This document shows, piece after piece, positions 7,864 to 16,267 of a stretch of 64,000 nt of DNA. Position 1 is the stretch's first letter. The number at the start of each line of letters is the position of its first letter. The stretch is from Yimella sp. cx-51. Lineage in GTDB: Bacteria > Actinomycetota > Actinomycetes > Actinomycetales > Dermatophilaceae. The stretch covers positions 1,984,001 through 2,048,000 of the forward strand of contig NZ_CP072113.1 of NCBI RefSeq assembly GCF_017654605.1, in the 5' to 3' direction. A program made the position numbers and the translations under genes. The notes under the pieces are model-generated. The model worked only from the letters and a program-made list of their open reading frames with translations. It was not told where the DNA came from and did not search any database.

Positions 7864-8817
7864 ATGGCACTCTTCCGACGCAAGAAGAAGGACGAATCCT
7901 CCGGGCAGCCGGGGCGCCAGGAGCGAGACGCGCACCTACCCGCCCTCACCGTCGACGAGGCGCGCCATCTCATCGAACTGGCGGCAGGCAGCTTGGTTCG
8001 CCGAGGCCATCTGGTGCAAGCCCACGGCGGTGTGCTGCAGGGCGATACCGGGCAGCATGTCGGGCTGGAGAACCTCTCACGCACCGTCGCGTCCGCACCC
8101 ATGGACGACTGGCCCGCGATCGTCGATTCGCACATCAGCGCCCTCGCCGACACCTGGGACACCGAGGACACACCCGCCGATCCGCAGACACTGCTGATCA
8201 AACTGCGGCAGCGCGCAGACATCCCCGAAACCTTCTTCACCTACTCACCGCTCGAACCATTGCCCGGCATCGTCGGGGTGCTTGCTGCCGACCTGCCCCA
8301 CGTCGTGAAGGAATTCGGCAGTCTCGATCTCGTCGGCGATCGCGATGAGGCGTACGACCGAGCGCTGCGCAACATCGCCGCCCTCCCGCTGCCCACGCAC
8401 AGCACCTATTTGATCGACGAGACCAAGCCGAGCACCCTCCTGCACTTCTTCCGCTCCGCCGACTATTTCGGAGCGGCGCGCGTGGTGGTTCTGCCCGACC
8501 TGCTCCGCCGGGCGCTCGACACAGCGATTCCGCCGCACGGCGTCATCGTGGCGTTGCCGACCAGGCACTCACTGAACGTGCATGTGCCCCAGGACGCCGA
8601 CACGCTCCAGGTGATCAACACCTTGGCCGTCGCCACCGTCAATCAGTACGACGCCGAACCCGGACCGGTCTCCCCCCACCTGTTCCACATCGGGCCGGAC
8701 ATGATCGCAACACAACTCACCCGTCTGGACGACGAGGGCAAGGTCATCGTGACAGTGGACGGTCCGATTCGCGACATGTTCGTCACGCTCGGACTCATCA
8801 CCGACGGTGATCAGTAG
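7864..8817 (+). CDS. DUF1444-like hypothetical protein
   Basis: Cytoplasmic protein of 317 residues, of unknown function. The N-terminus is basic (MALFRRKKKDESSG) and is followed by LPALTVDEARHL. The C-terminal half (..HGVIVALPTRHSLNVH.. and PVSPHLFHIGPDM) resembles the DUF1444 family by pattern, a judgement I hold loosely. I chose ATG 7864 over an upstream TTG at 7852 because the basic start matches the related protein at 3037-3339. Its first 95 residues look like a full copy of that smaller protein. Its stop overlaps the convergent trpS stop by 7 bases. There is no signal peptide or membrane segment. Confidence 0.8.
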   Translation: MALFRRKKKDESSGQPGRQERDAHLPALTVDEARHLIELAAGSLVRRGHLVQAHGGVLQGDTGQHVGLENLSRTVASAPMDDWPAIVDSHISALADTWDTEDTPADPQTLLIKLRQRADIPETFFTYSPLEPLPGIVGVLAADLPHVVKEFGSLDLVGDRDEAYDRALRNIAALPLPTHSTYLIDETKPSTLLHFFRSADYFGAARVVVLPDLLRRALDTAIPPHGVIVALPTRHSLNVHVPQDADTLQVINTLAVATVNQYDAEPGPVSPHLFHIGPDMIATQLTRLDDEGKVIVTVDGPIRDMFVTLGLITDGDQ

Positions 8818-9881
8818 TCCATCCGCATCACTGCCCTGACACTCGCCAAGGTGGCATCTGCAACCGACCGTGCCCGTTCATTTCCGTCCCGAAGCACCTG
8901 GTACAGGTACGCCGCGTCCTTGGCGAATTCCGCACGCCGTGAACGGTGTGCGGCCAGACCTTCATTGACCGCTTCGGTGACGACTCGCTTGAGAGCGGCA
9001 GCACCTCCATCACCGATCTCGGCTGCATGCTCGGCCGGTGAACGCCCAGCGAAACCGCTGGCGATCTCGAGCAACGACGCAACGTGCGGACGACGCCCCG
9101 GCTCGTAGGTGATGGTGCGCTCGGCATCAGTGCGAGCCTTCCGCACAGCCGCCGCCGTCTCGTCAGCCGACATCCCCAGGGTGATTGTGTTGCCCTTCGA
9201 CTTGCTCATCTTCGTGCCGTCGAGCCCGAGCAGCAGCGGCGATTCGGTCAACAACGCGTCTGGTTCGGCGAAGACAGTTTCACCCCCGGCGTACCGATGG
9301 TTGAATCTGCGGGCGATCGCCCGGGTCTGTTCCACATGCGGCAGGTTGTCCTTTCCGATCGGGACGACATTGCCGTGGCAGAACAAGATGTCGGCAGCCT
9401 GGTGCACCGGATAGGTCAGCAACAGCCCTGACATGGGTCGGCCCCCGGTGGCTGCCAGTTCGTCCTTGACCGTCGGGTTGCGACGTAGTTCGGCATCGGT
9501 GACCAGTGACAGGAAGGGCAGCACGAGTTGGTTCAGCGCGGGCACCGCCGAGTGGGTGAAGATCGTCGTGCGGGTCGGATCGATACCGGCCGCCAGGTAG
9601 TCGAGCACGCACTCCTGCACGATGCGCTTGAGATCGCCTACGGCGTCCCGATCGGTGATCACCTGGTAGTCAGCGATGATGACGAACGAGTCGATTCCCT
9701 TGTCCTGCAGCACGACTCGATTTCGCAGGCTGGCGAGGTAGTGGCCGATGTGCAGTGGGCCGGTCGGCCGGTCGCCGGTGAGGACACGCAGCTTTCGACG
9801 CGCCGGGGTGTCTGGGCCGTCGATGACAGCTTGCAGGGTGTGGCTGCGGACGAGGGCTGCCTCGAATGATTCGTCAGACAT
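8811..9881 (-). CDS. trpS: Tryptophanyl-tRNA synthetase
   Basis: Charges tRNA-Trp with tryptophan. It is a class Ic synthetase of 356 residues. The HIGH-type motif is GPLHIGHY at residues 41-48 and the KMSKS loop is GTKMSKSKGN near residue 222. The segment MSGLLLTYPVHQAADILF between them is a TrpRS hallmark. AGGAG stands a few bases before ATG 9881, which fixes the start. An upstream frame continues open but is non-coding leader. That leader carries a Trp-Trp peptide, an antiterminator and a terminator (9931-10040), so expression should rise when charged tRNA-Trp is scarce. Confidence 0.97.
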   Translation of the reverse strand: MSDESFEAALVRSHTLQAVIDGPDTPARRKLRVLTGDRPTGPLHIGHYLASLRNRVVLQDKGIDSFVIIADYQVITDRDAVGDLKRIVQECVLDYLAAGIDPTRTTIFTHSAVPALNQLVLPFLSLVTDAELRRNPTVKDELAATGGRPMSGLLLTYPVHQAADILFCHGNVVPIGKDNLPHVEQTRAIARRFNHRYAGGETVFAEPDALLTESPLLLGLDGTKMSKSKGNTITLGMSADETAAAVRKARTDAERTITYEPGRRPHVASLLEIASGFAGRSPAEHAAEIGDGGAAALKRVVTEAVNEGLAAHRSRRAEFAKDAAYLYQVLRDGNERARSVADATLASVRAVMRMDY

Positions 9882-9930
9882 GTGAACTCCTGATCGAAGT
9901 GATGACCGTCTCGCTGGGAGGTGTCCGCAC

Positions 9931-10040
9931 ATGCAAAACGCCGCCTCGTACGAGACGGCGCGAATGAACTGGGTAAGTCGATGCGGGCCGTCTAGGAGGG
10001 CGGCCACCACTGGGTGCGAGTGTTCGACATGGCGATCACA
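9931..10040 (-). promoter_or_regulatory. Tryptophan transcription attenuator of trpS
   Basis: Reading leftward on the minus strand there is a 12-residue leader peptide with two adjacent Trp codons (9992-10030). Next comes AGACGGC (9993-9987), which can pair with GCCGTCT (9959-9953). Last is a hairpin, CGCCGTCT with AGGCGGCG around CGTACG (9960-9939), followed by TTTT (9938-9935). The AGACGGC pairing would break the hairpin, so these are antiterminator and terminator. A third pairing, GGCCG with CGGCC flanking the leader stop, can act as the protector stem. This is the classical layout: ribosome stalling at Trp codons permits read-through into trpS. Confidence 0.85.
9992..10030 (-). CDS. trpL: trpS leader peptide MSNTRTQWWPPS
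   Basis: A 12-codon frame begins ATG and ends TAG, with tandem Trp codons at positions 8 and 9 followed by two prolines. It has no clear ribosome-binding site. A -10-like TATTGT ends 7 bases before its ATG, so a leaderless transcript is possible. The start is 5 bases after the stop codon of the MFS gene. Its only likely role is as a sensor of tryptophanyl-tRNA within the trpS attenuator. Confidence 0.8.
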   Translation of the reverse strand: MSNTRTQWWPPS

Positions 10041-11256
10041 ATACGCCCGGCTCCGAGCGTGCCGCACGACGCCGGCGCAGCAAGGGGATGATCGCGGCGA
10101 AAGCCAGCGCCAATCCGAACAGCGCCGCCACGTAGACAACGACACCGTTCCATCCGTCGGCGGTGAACCACACGCCAGCGAGCGCGCCGAGCACCGAACT
10201 GCCGAAGTAGTAGGCGAACAGGTAGAGCGCGCTGGCTTCGGCACGGTGTTCGGATGCGATCGCCCCGACCCAGCCGCTGGCGACCGAGTGGGCCGCGAAG
10301 AATCCGGCGGTGAAGAGCAGGACGCCGATGAGCACGGCCGTTAGGGCGGCGGGCAGCGTGATGAGCAGGCCGAGGACTGCGACGATTTCGGACACGACGA
10401 GCACAGGTTTGCGTCCGAACCGGTCGGCCAGGCGACCGGCGGCGGCAGATGACACCGTGCCAGCGAGGTAGAGCAGGAAGACCAGTCCTACTGCTGACTG
10501 CGGAAGGTGGAATGGCGCTGCGATCAAACGGAATCCGAGCATGTTGTAGACGGCGACGAAGCCGCCCATGAGCAGGAACGCTGTGAGGTAGAGCGCGATC
10601 AGACGTCCGTTGCGCAGGTGCCCGACCACGTTCGCGGTGGTAGTGCGCAACCCGACCGGTGCGCGGACGAAGGAGCGGGACGCCGGTGCCTTCCAGAGGA
10701 AGAGTCCGGTGAAAGCCAAGGCAGCCAGGCCGGCTGCTTCGAGTGCCCACCGCCAACCGGAGTGGTCGAGCACGAACGCGGCCAGCACGCGTCCACTCAA
10801 CCCGCCGACGGTCGTGCCGGCGATGTAGCGGCCCATTGCTCCCCCGAGATGCTCGGGATCGACTTCCTCGGCGAGGTAGGCCATCGCCGTCGCGGGGATC
10901 CCGGCGAAGCAGACCCCTTGCAATCCGCGAATCGTCAGCAGGACACCCATCGACGGAGCGAGCGGCACGAGACACCCCAGAAGCGCCGAGGCGAGCGCGG
11001 CCGAGGCCATGACCCGCACTCGTCCGAATCGTTCCGACAGAGCGCTGGCGGGCACGATCGCGAGTGCCAGCGTCCCGGTGGTTGCCGACACCGCGAGGGC
11101 CGAGGTCGCCGGGCCGACGCTGAACTCGTCGGACAGTTCGGGCAGCACGGCCTGGGCGGCGTACATCGCCACGAAGGTGGCCATTCCCGCGGCGAACAGC
11201 GCCCAGGTGATGTCGCGGTATCCGGCTTCACCGCGCCGATACCCCTGGTCACTCAC
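10036..11256 (-). CDS. MFS transporter, 12-TM drug/sugar efflux type
   Basis: Inner-membrane major facilitator of 406 residues, with about 12 hydrophobic segments in two halves. The loop motif is SERFGRVRVMA after TM2 and ADRFGRKPVL after TM8, the usual A-motif repeats. The GTG start at 11256 (VSDQGYRRG) is preferred over 11295 because the longer form adds only an arginine-rich stretch. It resembles the YnfM/AraJ-type exporters. The substrate is unknown. Its stop is 5 bases from the trpS leader peptide start, so read-through from this gene could feed the attenuator. Confidence 0.88.
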   Translation of the reverse strand: MSDQGYRRGEAGYRDITWALFAAGMATFVAMYAAQAVLPELSDEFSVGPATSALAVSATTGTLALAIVPASALSERFGRVRVMASAALASALLGCLVPLAPSMGVLLTIRGLQGVCFAGIPATAMAYLAEEVDPEHLGGAMGRYIAGTTVGGLSGRVLAAFVLDHSGWRWALEAAGLAALAFTGLFLWKAPASRSFVRAPVGLRTTTANVVGHLRNGRLIALYLTAFLLMGGFVAVYNMLGFRLIAAPFHLPQSAVGLVFLLYLAGTVSSAAAGRLADRFGRKPVLVVSEIVAVLGLLITLPAALTAVLIGVLLFTAGFFAAHSVASGWVGAIASEHRAEASALYLFAYYFGSSVLGALAGVWFTADGWNGVVVYVAALFGLALAFAAIIPLLRRRRAARSEPGVL

Positions 11257-11376
11257 AATCGCCAGTCTGCCCCGCCCCCGCTTCGCAGGACGCACGGGTC
11301 AACTCGAGCGATCTGCTCGATGCTACGACGTGGCTCCTTCAGGATGAGCTGGTCCGGTGCCTGGACGTGCGAACCC

Positions 11377-12897
11377 TCAGAGTCCGCAAGAGGGTGCTTC
11401 CACCGGAGCCGGCTGGCCGATCGAGGGCATCCCGAGCGTCACCTTGGGCTTGGCGGTGGCACCGTCCGCTTTGCCGGCCTGCAGCGCCTCCCAGGCGTCG
11501 CCGCCACGCGAACGGCGGACGCTGAACGTCCCGCCGTCGAGCACCCCGTCGGCGATGAGGTGGTGGCCGGCGCCGTAGGTGACGTCGACGGTGGCGAAGT
11601 CACCCGGGCGGGGCAGTTCGACGCCTTCGGCGGTCGGGAGTGCGAAGTGCACGAGCCGGTTGTCCTGTGCGCGGCCCGACATGCGTCCGGTCTGGCTGTC
11701 GCGGCGCCCCTCGGTCGGGGCGACCAGCACCTCGATCGTTCGGCCCTCGATCGTGCGGTTCTCCTGCCAGGAGATCTCCTCCTGCAGCTCCAACAGACGC
11801 TCGAAGCGTTGCTGCACAACGGCTTTCGGCAGCTGGTCGGGCATCGTGGCGGCAGGAGTGCCGGGGCGAATGGAGTACTGGAAGGTGAACGCCGAAGAGA
11901 AGCGTGCCTCGCGGACGACGCGCATCGTCTCCTCGAAATCGTCCTCGGTCTCGCCGGGGAAGCCGACGATGATGTCGGTGGTGATCGCGGCGTGCGGGAT
12001 GCGGTCGCGCACCCGGTCGAGGATGCCGAGGAACTTCGCCGAACGGTAGGAGCGCTTCATCTCGCGCAGCACCTTGTCCGACCCAGACTGCAGCGGCATG
12101 TGCAGCGACGGCATGACGTTGGGCGTCTCGGCCATGGCGTCGATGACGTCGTCGGTGAAGGCGGCGGGGTGTGGCGAGGTGAAGCGCACCCGCTCCAGGC
12201 CCTCGATCTCACCGCACGATCGCAGCAGCTTGCTGAACGCCTGACGGTCGCCGAACTCGACGCCGTAACTGTTCACGTTCTGACCCAGCAGCGTGACCTC
12301 GACGACGCCTTGGTCGACCAGGGCTTTCACCTCGGCCAGGATGTCGCCGGGTCGGCGGTCCTTCTCCTTGCCCCGAAGTGCGGGGACGATGCAGAAGGTG
12401 CAGGTGTTGTTGCAGCCGACCGAGATCGACACCCATCCGCTGTAGGCGGAGTCGCGCCGTGTCGGCAAGGTGGACGGGAAGGTCTCGAGCGATTCGACGA
12501 TCTCGACCTGGGCCTCGGCGTTGTGACGCGCACGCTCTAGCAGCACCGGCAGTTGACCGACGTTGTGGGTGCCGAAGACGACGTCCACCCATGGGGCTCG
12601 CTCGACGATCTGTGCGCGGTCTTTCTGCGCGAGGCAGCCGCCGACGGCGATCTGCAGATCAGGGTTGATGTCCTTGGCCGGGCGCAGGTGACCGAGGGAG
12701 CCGTACAGCTTGTTGTCGGCGTTCTCGCGCACCGCGCAGGTGTTGAACACGACGACGTCGGGCACCTGTGGCCGCTGCTCCGGGGCAAGCGAAGCGCTGT
12801 CGACGAAACCGGCCGACTCCAGTAGGCCGCTGATCCGCTCGGAGTCGTGCACGTTCATCTGGCACCCGTGGGTGCGCACCTCATAAGTCTTCGCCAT
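11377..12897 (-). CDS. miaB: tRNA-2-methylthio-N6-dimethylallyladenosine synthase
   Basis: Radical-SAM methylthiotransferase of 506 residues that converts i6A37 (the MiaA product) to ms2i6A37 in tRNA. Three parts are visible. The N-terminal UPF0004 domain has THGCQMN and FNTCAVRE cysteines for the auxiliary cluster. The radical-SAM core has CNNTCTFC near residues 160-168. The C-terminal TRAM domain follows [10 protein letters not shown]. The C-terminal 60 or so residues after TRAM, ending in a proline-rich tail, are longer than in many homologues. It lies upstream of no obvious operon partner; miaA is 6 kb away on the same strand. Confidence 0.97.
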   Translation of the reverse strand: MAKTYEVRTHGCQMNVHDSERISGLLESAGFVDSASLAPEQRPQVPDVVVFNTCAVRENADNKLYGSLGHLRPAKDINPDLQIAVGGCLAQKDRAQIVERAPWVDVVFGTHNVGQLPVLLERARHNAEAQVEIVESLETFPSTLPTRRDSAYSGWVSISVGCNNTCTFCIVPALRGKEKDRRPGDILAEVKALVDQGVVEVTLLGQNVNSYGVEFGDRQAFSKLLRSCGEIEGLERVRFTSPHPAAFTDDVIDAMAETPNVMPSLHMPLQSGSDKVLREMKRSYRSAKFLGILDRVRDRIPHAAITTDIIVGFPGETEDDFEETMRVVREARFSSAFTFQYSIRPGTPAATMPDQLPKAVVQQRFERLLELQEEISWQENRTIEGRTIEVLVAPTEGRRDSQTGRMSGRAQDNRLVHFALPTAEGVELPRPGDFATVDVTYGAGHHLIADGVLDGGTFSVRRSRGGDAWEALQAGKADGATAKPKVTLGMPSIGQPAPVEAPSCGL

Positions 12898-12940
12898 GAC
12901 CGATCAAGAGTACGGCGTCGGATCGGGGCTGGCCGAATCG

Positions 12941-13414
12941 TCAGTCGCCCGACAACCGTTGCTGGGCCGCCCACTGCGCCAGGTCGTCATCACGTCGCGG
13001 CGGAGCAGGCGCGTCCTTGTCGAAGGCGAACCAGATTCCAGCCGCCAGAGCAGCCATGGAGAGCACGATGCCAGCGATGCCGTAGGGATCGCTGAGACCA
13101 CCGAGCAGCACAATGGCCACCACCTGAGCGACTGCTGCCGCCGCCAGCACGAAGCCGGCGGCCCGGCTGCCCACCATGGCGACGACGGCGGCAATCAGAC
13201 TGAGCACGACGACCAGGACGTACACCGCCAGGGGCGAATCGACATCGTTGGACATCGTTGCCTCGCCGCGCGGCGACCGCTCGCTGTCCTCGATGCCGTG
13301 TACCACAGCGCCCGCCAGCAGCAGAACGGACAAGACTGATGCGAGGAGAAACGACGGGACCGCAGCGCACACGCACAACACCCTGGACGGCCGCCATGCC
13401 TTCCGTTGCTCCAT
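12941..13414 (-). CDS. Hypothetical membrane protein, about four TM segments
   Basis: A protein of 157 residues with hydrophobic stretches near the N-terminus (VPSFLLASVLSVLLLAGAVV) and three more from the middle onward. A charged C-terminus ends in KDAPAPPRRDDDLAQWAAQQ. I chose ATG 13414 (MEQRKAWRPSR) because it gives a positively charged start just before the first membrane segment. The longer frame to 13537 adds a composition unlike a protein N-terminus. No family is recognised. It lies between miaB and the divergent YccF gene. Confidence 0.7.
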   Translation of the reverse strand: MEQRKAWRPSRVLCVCAAVPSFLLASVLSVLLLAGAVVHGIEDSERSPRGEATMSNDVDSPLAVYVLVVVLSLIAAVVAMVGSRAAGFVLAAAAVAQVVAIVLLGGLSDPYGIAGIVLSMAALAAGIWFAFDKDAPAPPRRDDDLAQWAAQQRLSGD

Positions 13415-13556
13415 GTCGTCACCGTATCCCCGGCCCGCCGCGTGCACGCCGAAGCGAGGTCGGCCCCCCGTGAACGCGGACGGATATCGTGGTGGCCGGA
13501 CCGGGATGCTGGTCAGCAGTTCAGTTCCAGACCGCACCAGCCTGAGGTGACCTCAC

Positions 13557-13964
13557 ATGAAAACCCTGCTCAACATCATCTGGTTCGTGTTCGCCGGCTT
13601 CTGGCTCTGGCTCACCTACATGATCGCCGGCGTGATCATGTGCATCTTCATCGTCACGATCCCCTTCGGTATCGCCTCGTTCCGCCTCGGCAATTTCGCG
13701 GTGTGGCCCTTCGGTCGCACCGTGATCGACAGACCGGACGCGGGCACGGCGTCGGCGATCGGCAACGTCCTGTGGTTCATCTTCGCTGGTATCTGGCTGG
13801 CCTTTGCGCACGTCGCGACAGCGTTCGCGCTGGCGATCACGATCATCGGCATCCCGTTCGCGTGGGCCAACCTCAAGATGATCCCGGCCGCCCTGGTGCC
13901 GCTCGGCAAGCAGATCGTCAAGAGCGACAACAACAGCCAGGGGTACTACCAAGTGCCCCGCTGA
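13557..13964 (+). CDS. YccF domain-containing inner membrane protein
   Basis: Membrane protein of 135 residues made of two copies of the YccF unit. Each copy has an ..IWF.FAG.WL.. hydrophobic helix, then a second helix ending in IPFG or IPFA and a polar turn (FRLGNFAVWPFG in copy one, WANLKMIPAALVPLG in copy two). TGAGGTGA precedes ATG 13557. The role of the family is unknown. It is transcribed away from the miaB-side membrane protein, and its end overlaps a possible small minus-strand gene. Confidence 0.92.
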   Translation: MKTLLNIIWFVFAGFWLWLTYMIAGVIMCIFIVTIPFGIASFRLGNFAVWPFGRTVIDRPDAGTASAIGNVLWFIFAGIWLAFAHVATAFALAITIIGIPFAWANLKMIPAALVPLGKQIVKSDNNSQGYYQVPR

Positions 13965-14110
13965 CTCTGCGGCAGCGGGCGCCCTGAACTGCTGACGCCT
14001 GGTTCGGTGCGGGGCATCCCCTGCCCGAAGCTCTGCTGGTACGCCCAGTGCTGGTGCTCAGCCATCCGCCGCGCCTGCAGTTCTCGGTCGCGCGGTTTCG
14101 GTCCTCGCAT
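13946..14110 (-). CDS. Possible small basic protein downstream of recX
   Basis: A 54-codon frame starts MRGPKPRDRELQARRMAEH and is rich in Arg and Gln. About 78 percent of its codons end in G or C, lower than neighbouring genes but above random. The frame is the same as recX and stays open back to the recX TGA, with no start codon before 14110. There is no clear ribosome-binding site. It overlaps the 3' end of the convergent YccF gene by 19 bases. It may be a real small gene co-transcribed with recX or a chance frame. Confidence 0.3.
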   Translation of the reverse strand: MRGPKPRDRELQARRMAEHQHWAYQQSFGQGMPRTEPGVSSSGRPLPQSQRGTW

Positions 14111-14185
14111 GCGCCCGAGATTACGGAACTGTGGGGCGCACTCTGCGGTTGCGCGAAGCGCTTTCTTGCCGATCAGCCCAGTGTC

Positions 14186-14899
14186 TCAGTCGCGTTGGTG
14201 CTCATCTGCTTGCGCGATCGCCTCGCGGATGACCGACCACGACACCGACGAGGAGTAGCCCTTGCGCGCGAGCATGCCAGCCAAGCGCCGTGTCTGCACT
14301 GCTGCATCCAGGCCGTGCATGGACCGCATCTTCTTGGCCACCAGGGCGCGGGCTCGTTCTTTCTCCGCTTCCGGGTCGACCTCGTCGAGCGTGGCCCGGG
14401 TGATCTCGTCGTCGATGCCCTTCTTGCGCAACTCTTGCGCCAAGGCCCGTTTTGCCAAACCACGACCAGCTTGCTGGGAGCGCACCAGCATCGCGGCGTA
14501 GGCCTCATCGTCGATCAACCCGACCTCGGTCATCCGGTCGAGCACTGCGTCGGCGACCTCCGGGTCGCATCCACGCTGGGCGAGCTTGTCGGACAACTGC
14601 TTTCGGCTCCGCGGGGCCATGGTGAGTTGGCGCAGGACGATCGCCTTGGCGACGTCGTAAGGATTGGCCTCCGGATCCTGCTCCGGCGCAGGTGGCTGCC
14701 GCCGCGAGCGTGGTGGAGCATCACCGTCCGCCGAGCGCCGCGACCGCCGCTTCGAGGGGCGCCGAGGGCTGCTCGGCACCGGGCCCGGGTCGAACGGATC
14801 GACGTCTTCGACCTGCTCACGGCGCGTGGATGCGGGCAGGTCCGCCGGATCGACGAAATCCGGCGGACCTGCGACATCCCGATCAAAGGGATTGGTCAT
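14186..14899 (-). CDS. recX: Regulatory protein RecX
   Basis: Binds RecA filaments and limits their activity. The protein has 237 residues. The conserved RecX core of three-helix repeats spans roughly residues 80-225 (YDVAKAIVLRQLTMAPRSRK, the VGLIDDEAYAAMLV repeat, and QELRKKGIDDE). It is preceded by an 80-residue low-complexity, Arg/Pro/Asp-rich extension common in actinobacteria. It starts 8 bases after the recA stop on the same strand, so it is co-transcribed with recA and under the same damage control. Confidence 0.95.
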   Translation of the reverse strand: MTNPFDRDVAGPPDFVDPADLPASTRREQVEDVDPFDPGPVPSSPRRPSKRRSRRSADGDAPPRSRRQPPAPEQDPEANPYDVAKAIVLRQLTMAPRSRKQLSDKLAQRGCDPEVADAVLDRMTEVGLIDDEAYAAMLVRSQQAGRGLAKRALAQELRKKGIDDEITRATLDEVDPEAEKERARALVAKKMRSMHGLDAAVQTRRLAGMLARKGYSSSVSWSVIREAIAQADEHQRD

Positions 14900-14907
14900 G
14901 ACTGATC

Positions 14908-16008
14908 TCAGAAGTCGACGGCGACTTCTTTCAGGGCCGTCACGTTGTCGGCTTCTTCGCGGGCCGCAGCCGCCTCGGCGCTCTTGGGACCGATGCCGAG
15001 CTTTTCCTTGATCTTGCGCTCGAGTTCGTCGGCGAGGTCGGGGTTGTCCTTGAGGAAGTTGCGTGCGTTCTCCTTGCCCTGGCCCAGCTGGTCACCGTCG
15101 TAGGTGTACCAAGCACCGGCCTTGCGCACGAAGCCCTGCTCGACGCCCATGTCGATCAAGCCGCCCTCGCGGGAGATGCCCTGGCCGTAGAGGATGTCGA
15201 ACTCGGCCTGCTTGAACGGCGGCGACACCTTGTTCTTGACCACCTTGACGCGGGTGCGGTTGCCGACCGGGTCGGTGCCGTCCTTGAGCGTCTCGATGCG
15301 GCGGACGTCGAGCCGCACCGATGCGTAGAACTTCAGTGCCTTACCACCGGTGGTGGTTTCGGGCGAGCCGAACATGACACCGATCTTCTCGCGCAGCTGG
15401 TTGATGAAGATCGCGGTGGTGCCGGTGTTGTTGAGCGCACCGGTGATCTTGCGCAGCGCCTGGCTCATCAGGCGAGCCTGCAGACCAACGTGGCTGTCAC
15501 CCATCTCGCCTTCGATCTCGGCGCGCGGCACGAGGGCGGCGACGGAGTCGATGACGATGATGTCGAGCGAGCCGGAGCGGATCAGCATGTCGGCGATCTC
15601 CAGCGCCTGCTCACCGGTGTCGGGCTGGCTGACCAGCAGCGAGTCGATGTCGACACCGAGCTTCTTGGCGTACTCGGGGTCGAGCGCGTGCTCGGCGTCG
15701 ATGAACGCTGCGATGCCGCCGTTCTTCTGCGCATTGGCCACCGCGTGCAGTGCCACCGTGGTCTTACCGGAGGATTCGGGGCCGTAGACCTCCACCACGC
15801 GGCCACGCGGGAGCCCGCCGATGCCGAGCGCGACGTCCAGCGCGATCGAGCCGGTGGGGATGACGTCGATCGGCGGACGGACGTCGTCGCCCAGTCGCAT
15901 GACCGAGCCCTTGCCGTGGGCCTTCTCGATCTGGGCCATGACCGCGTCGAGCGACTTGATCTTGTTGGCGCTGTTGTCGACCGGCGTCTTTGTTGCTGCT
16001 GTTGCCAT
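14908..16008 (-). CDS. recA: Recombinase RecA
   Basis: DNA strand-exchange ATPase and co-protease for LexA, 366 residues. Walker [10 protein letters not shown] is at residues 76-84. [22 protein letters not shown]-type Walker B and loop 1 follow, then the MAW-equivalent [12 protein letters not shown] loop. The C-terminus is acidic. No intein is present. AGGAG lies about 11 bases before ATG 16008. Two control sites lie upstream: a PafBC-type promoter (16096-16119) and an SOS box (16195-16210). recX follows immediately. Confidence 0.99.
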   Translation of the reverse strand: MATAATKTPVDNSANKIKSLDAVMAQIEKAHGKGSVMRLGDDVRPPIDVIPTGSIALDVALGIGGLPRGRVVEVYGPESSGKTTVALHAVANAQKNGGIAAFIDAEHALDPEYAKKLGVDIDSLLVSQPDTGEQALEIADMLIRSGSLDIIVIDSVAALVPRAEIEGEMGDSHVGLQARLMSQALRKITGALNNTGTTAIFINQLREKIGVMFGSPETTTGGKALKFYASVRLDVRRIETLKDGTDPVGNRTRVKVVKNKVSPPFKQAEFDILYGQGISREGGLIDMGVEQGFVRKAGAWYTYDGDQLGQGKENARNFLKDNPDLADELERKIKEKLGIGPKSAEAAAAREEADNVTALKEVAVDF

Positions 16009-16095
16009 GAGGGTTGACTCCTACCTCGTTGCCTCGTGATGACCGCGCCTACCGGCGACCGTCCGAGCCCTGCGTACGTGGCCCGGTTGAGATCA

Positions 16096-16119
16096 GACGC
16101 TAAGTGCCACCACCGACAA
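16096..16119 (-). promoter_or_regulatory. PafBC-dependent (RecA-NDp type) promoter of recA
   Basis: On the minus strand TTGTCGGTGGTGGCACTTAG is followed by a -10-like TAGCGT (16101-16096). This closely matches the LexA-independent promoter described for mycobacterial recA, where PafBC acts. It lies about 90 bases before the recA start. The match is by eye to the known consensus. Confidence 0.75.
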
Positions 16120-16194
16120 CCACCGCTGCCGTCCGCACGCCTGTGGACGAAGTGGCCTTGGTCGGGCACCTGTGGAGAACCCTACGACACATGA

Positions 16195-16210
16195 TCGAAC
16201 ACTCGTACGA
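16195..16210. promoter_or_regulatory. SOS box (LexA site) upstream of recA
   Basis: TCGAACACTCGTACGA matches the actinobacterial LexA consensus TCGAAC-N4-GTTCGA with one mismatch in the right arm. It lies 187 bases upstream of the recA start and 58 bases beyond the end of the DUF3046 gene, so it is placed to control recA. Confidence 0.75.
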
Positions 16211-16267
16211 AGGTCACGTCCGCGTGTCGCGCCCGGATCAACCCGGTTCTTCAGGCTGCCAGACGTT

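Noticed and set aside
9882-10244. N-terminal extension of trpS
   Set aside because: It would translate through the attenuator and part of the MFS gene; ATG 9881 has a good AGGAG and matches the family start.
10507-12540. Plus-strand open frame of 677 codons opposite the MFS and miaB genes
   Set aside because: It lies antisense to two well-recognised genes, has a low-complexity Arg/Gly/Asp/His-rich translation with no known domain, and is explained by GC-rich codon structure on the opposite strand.
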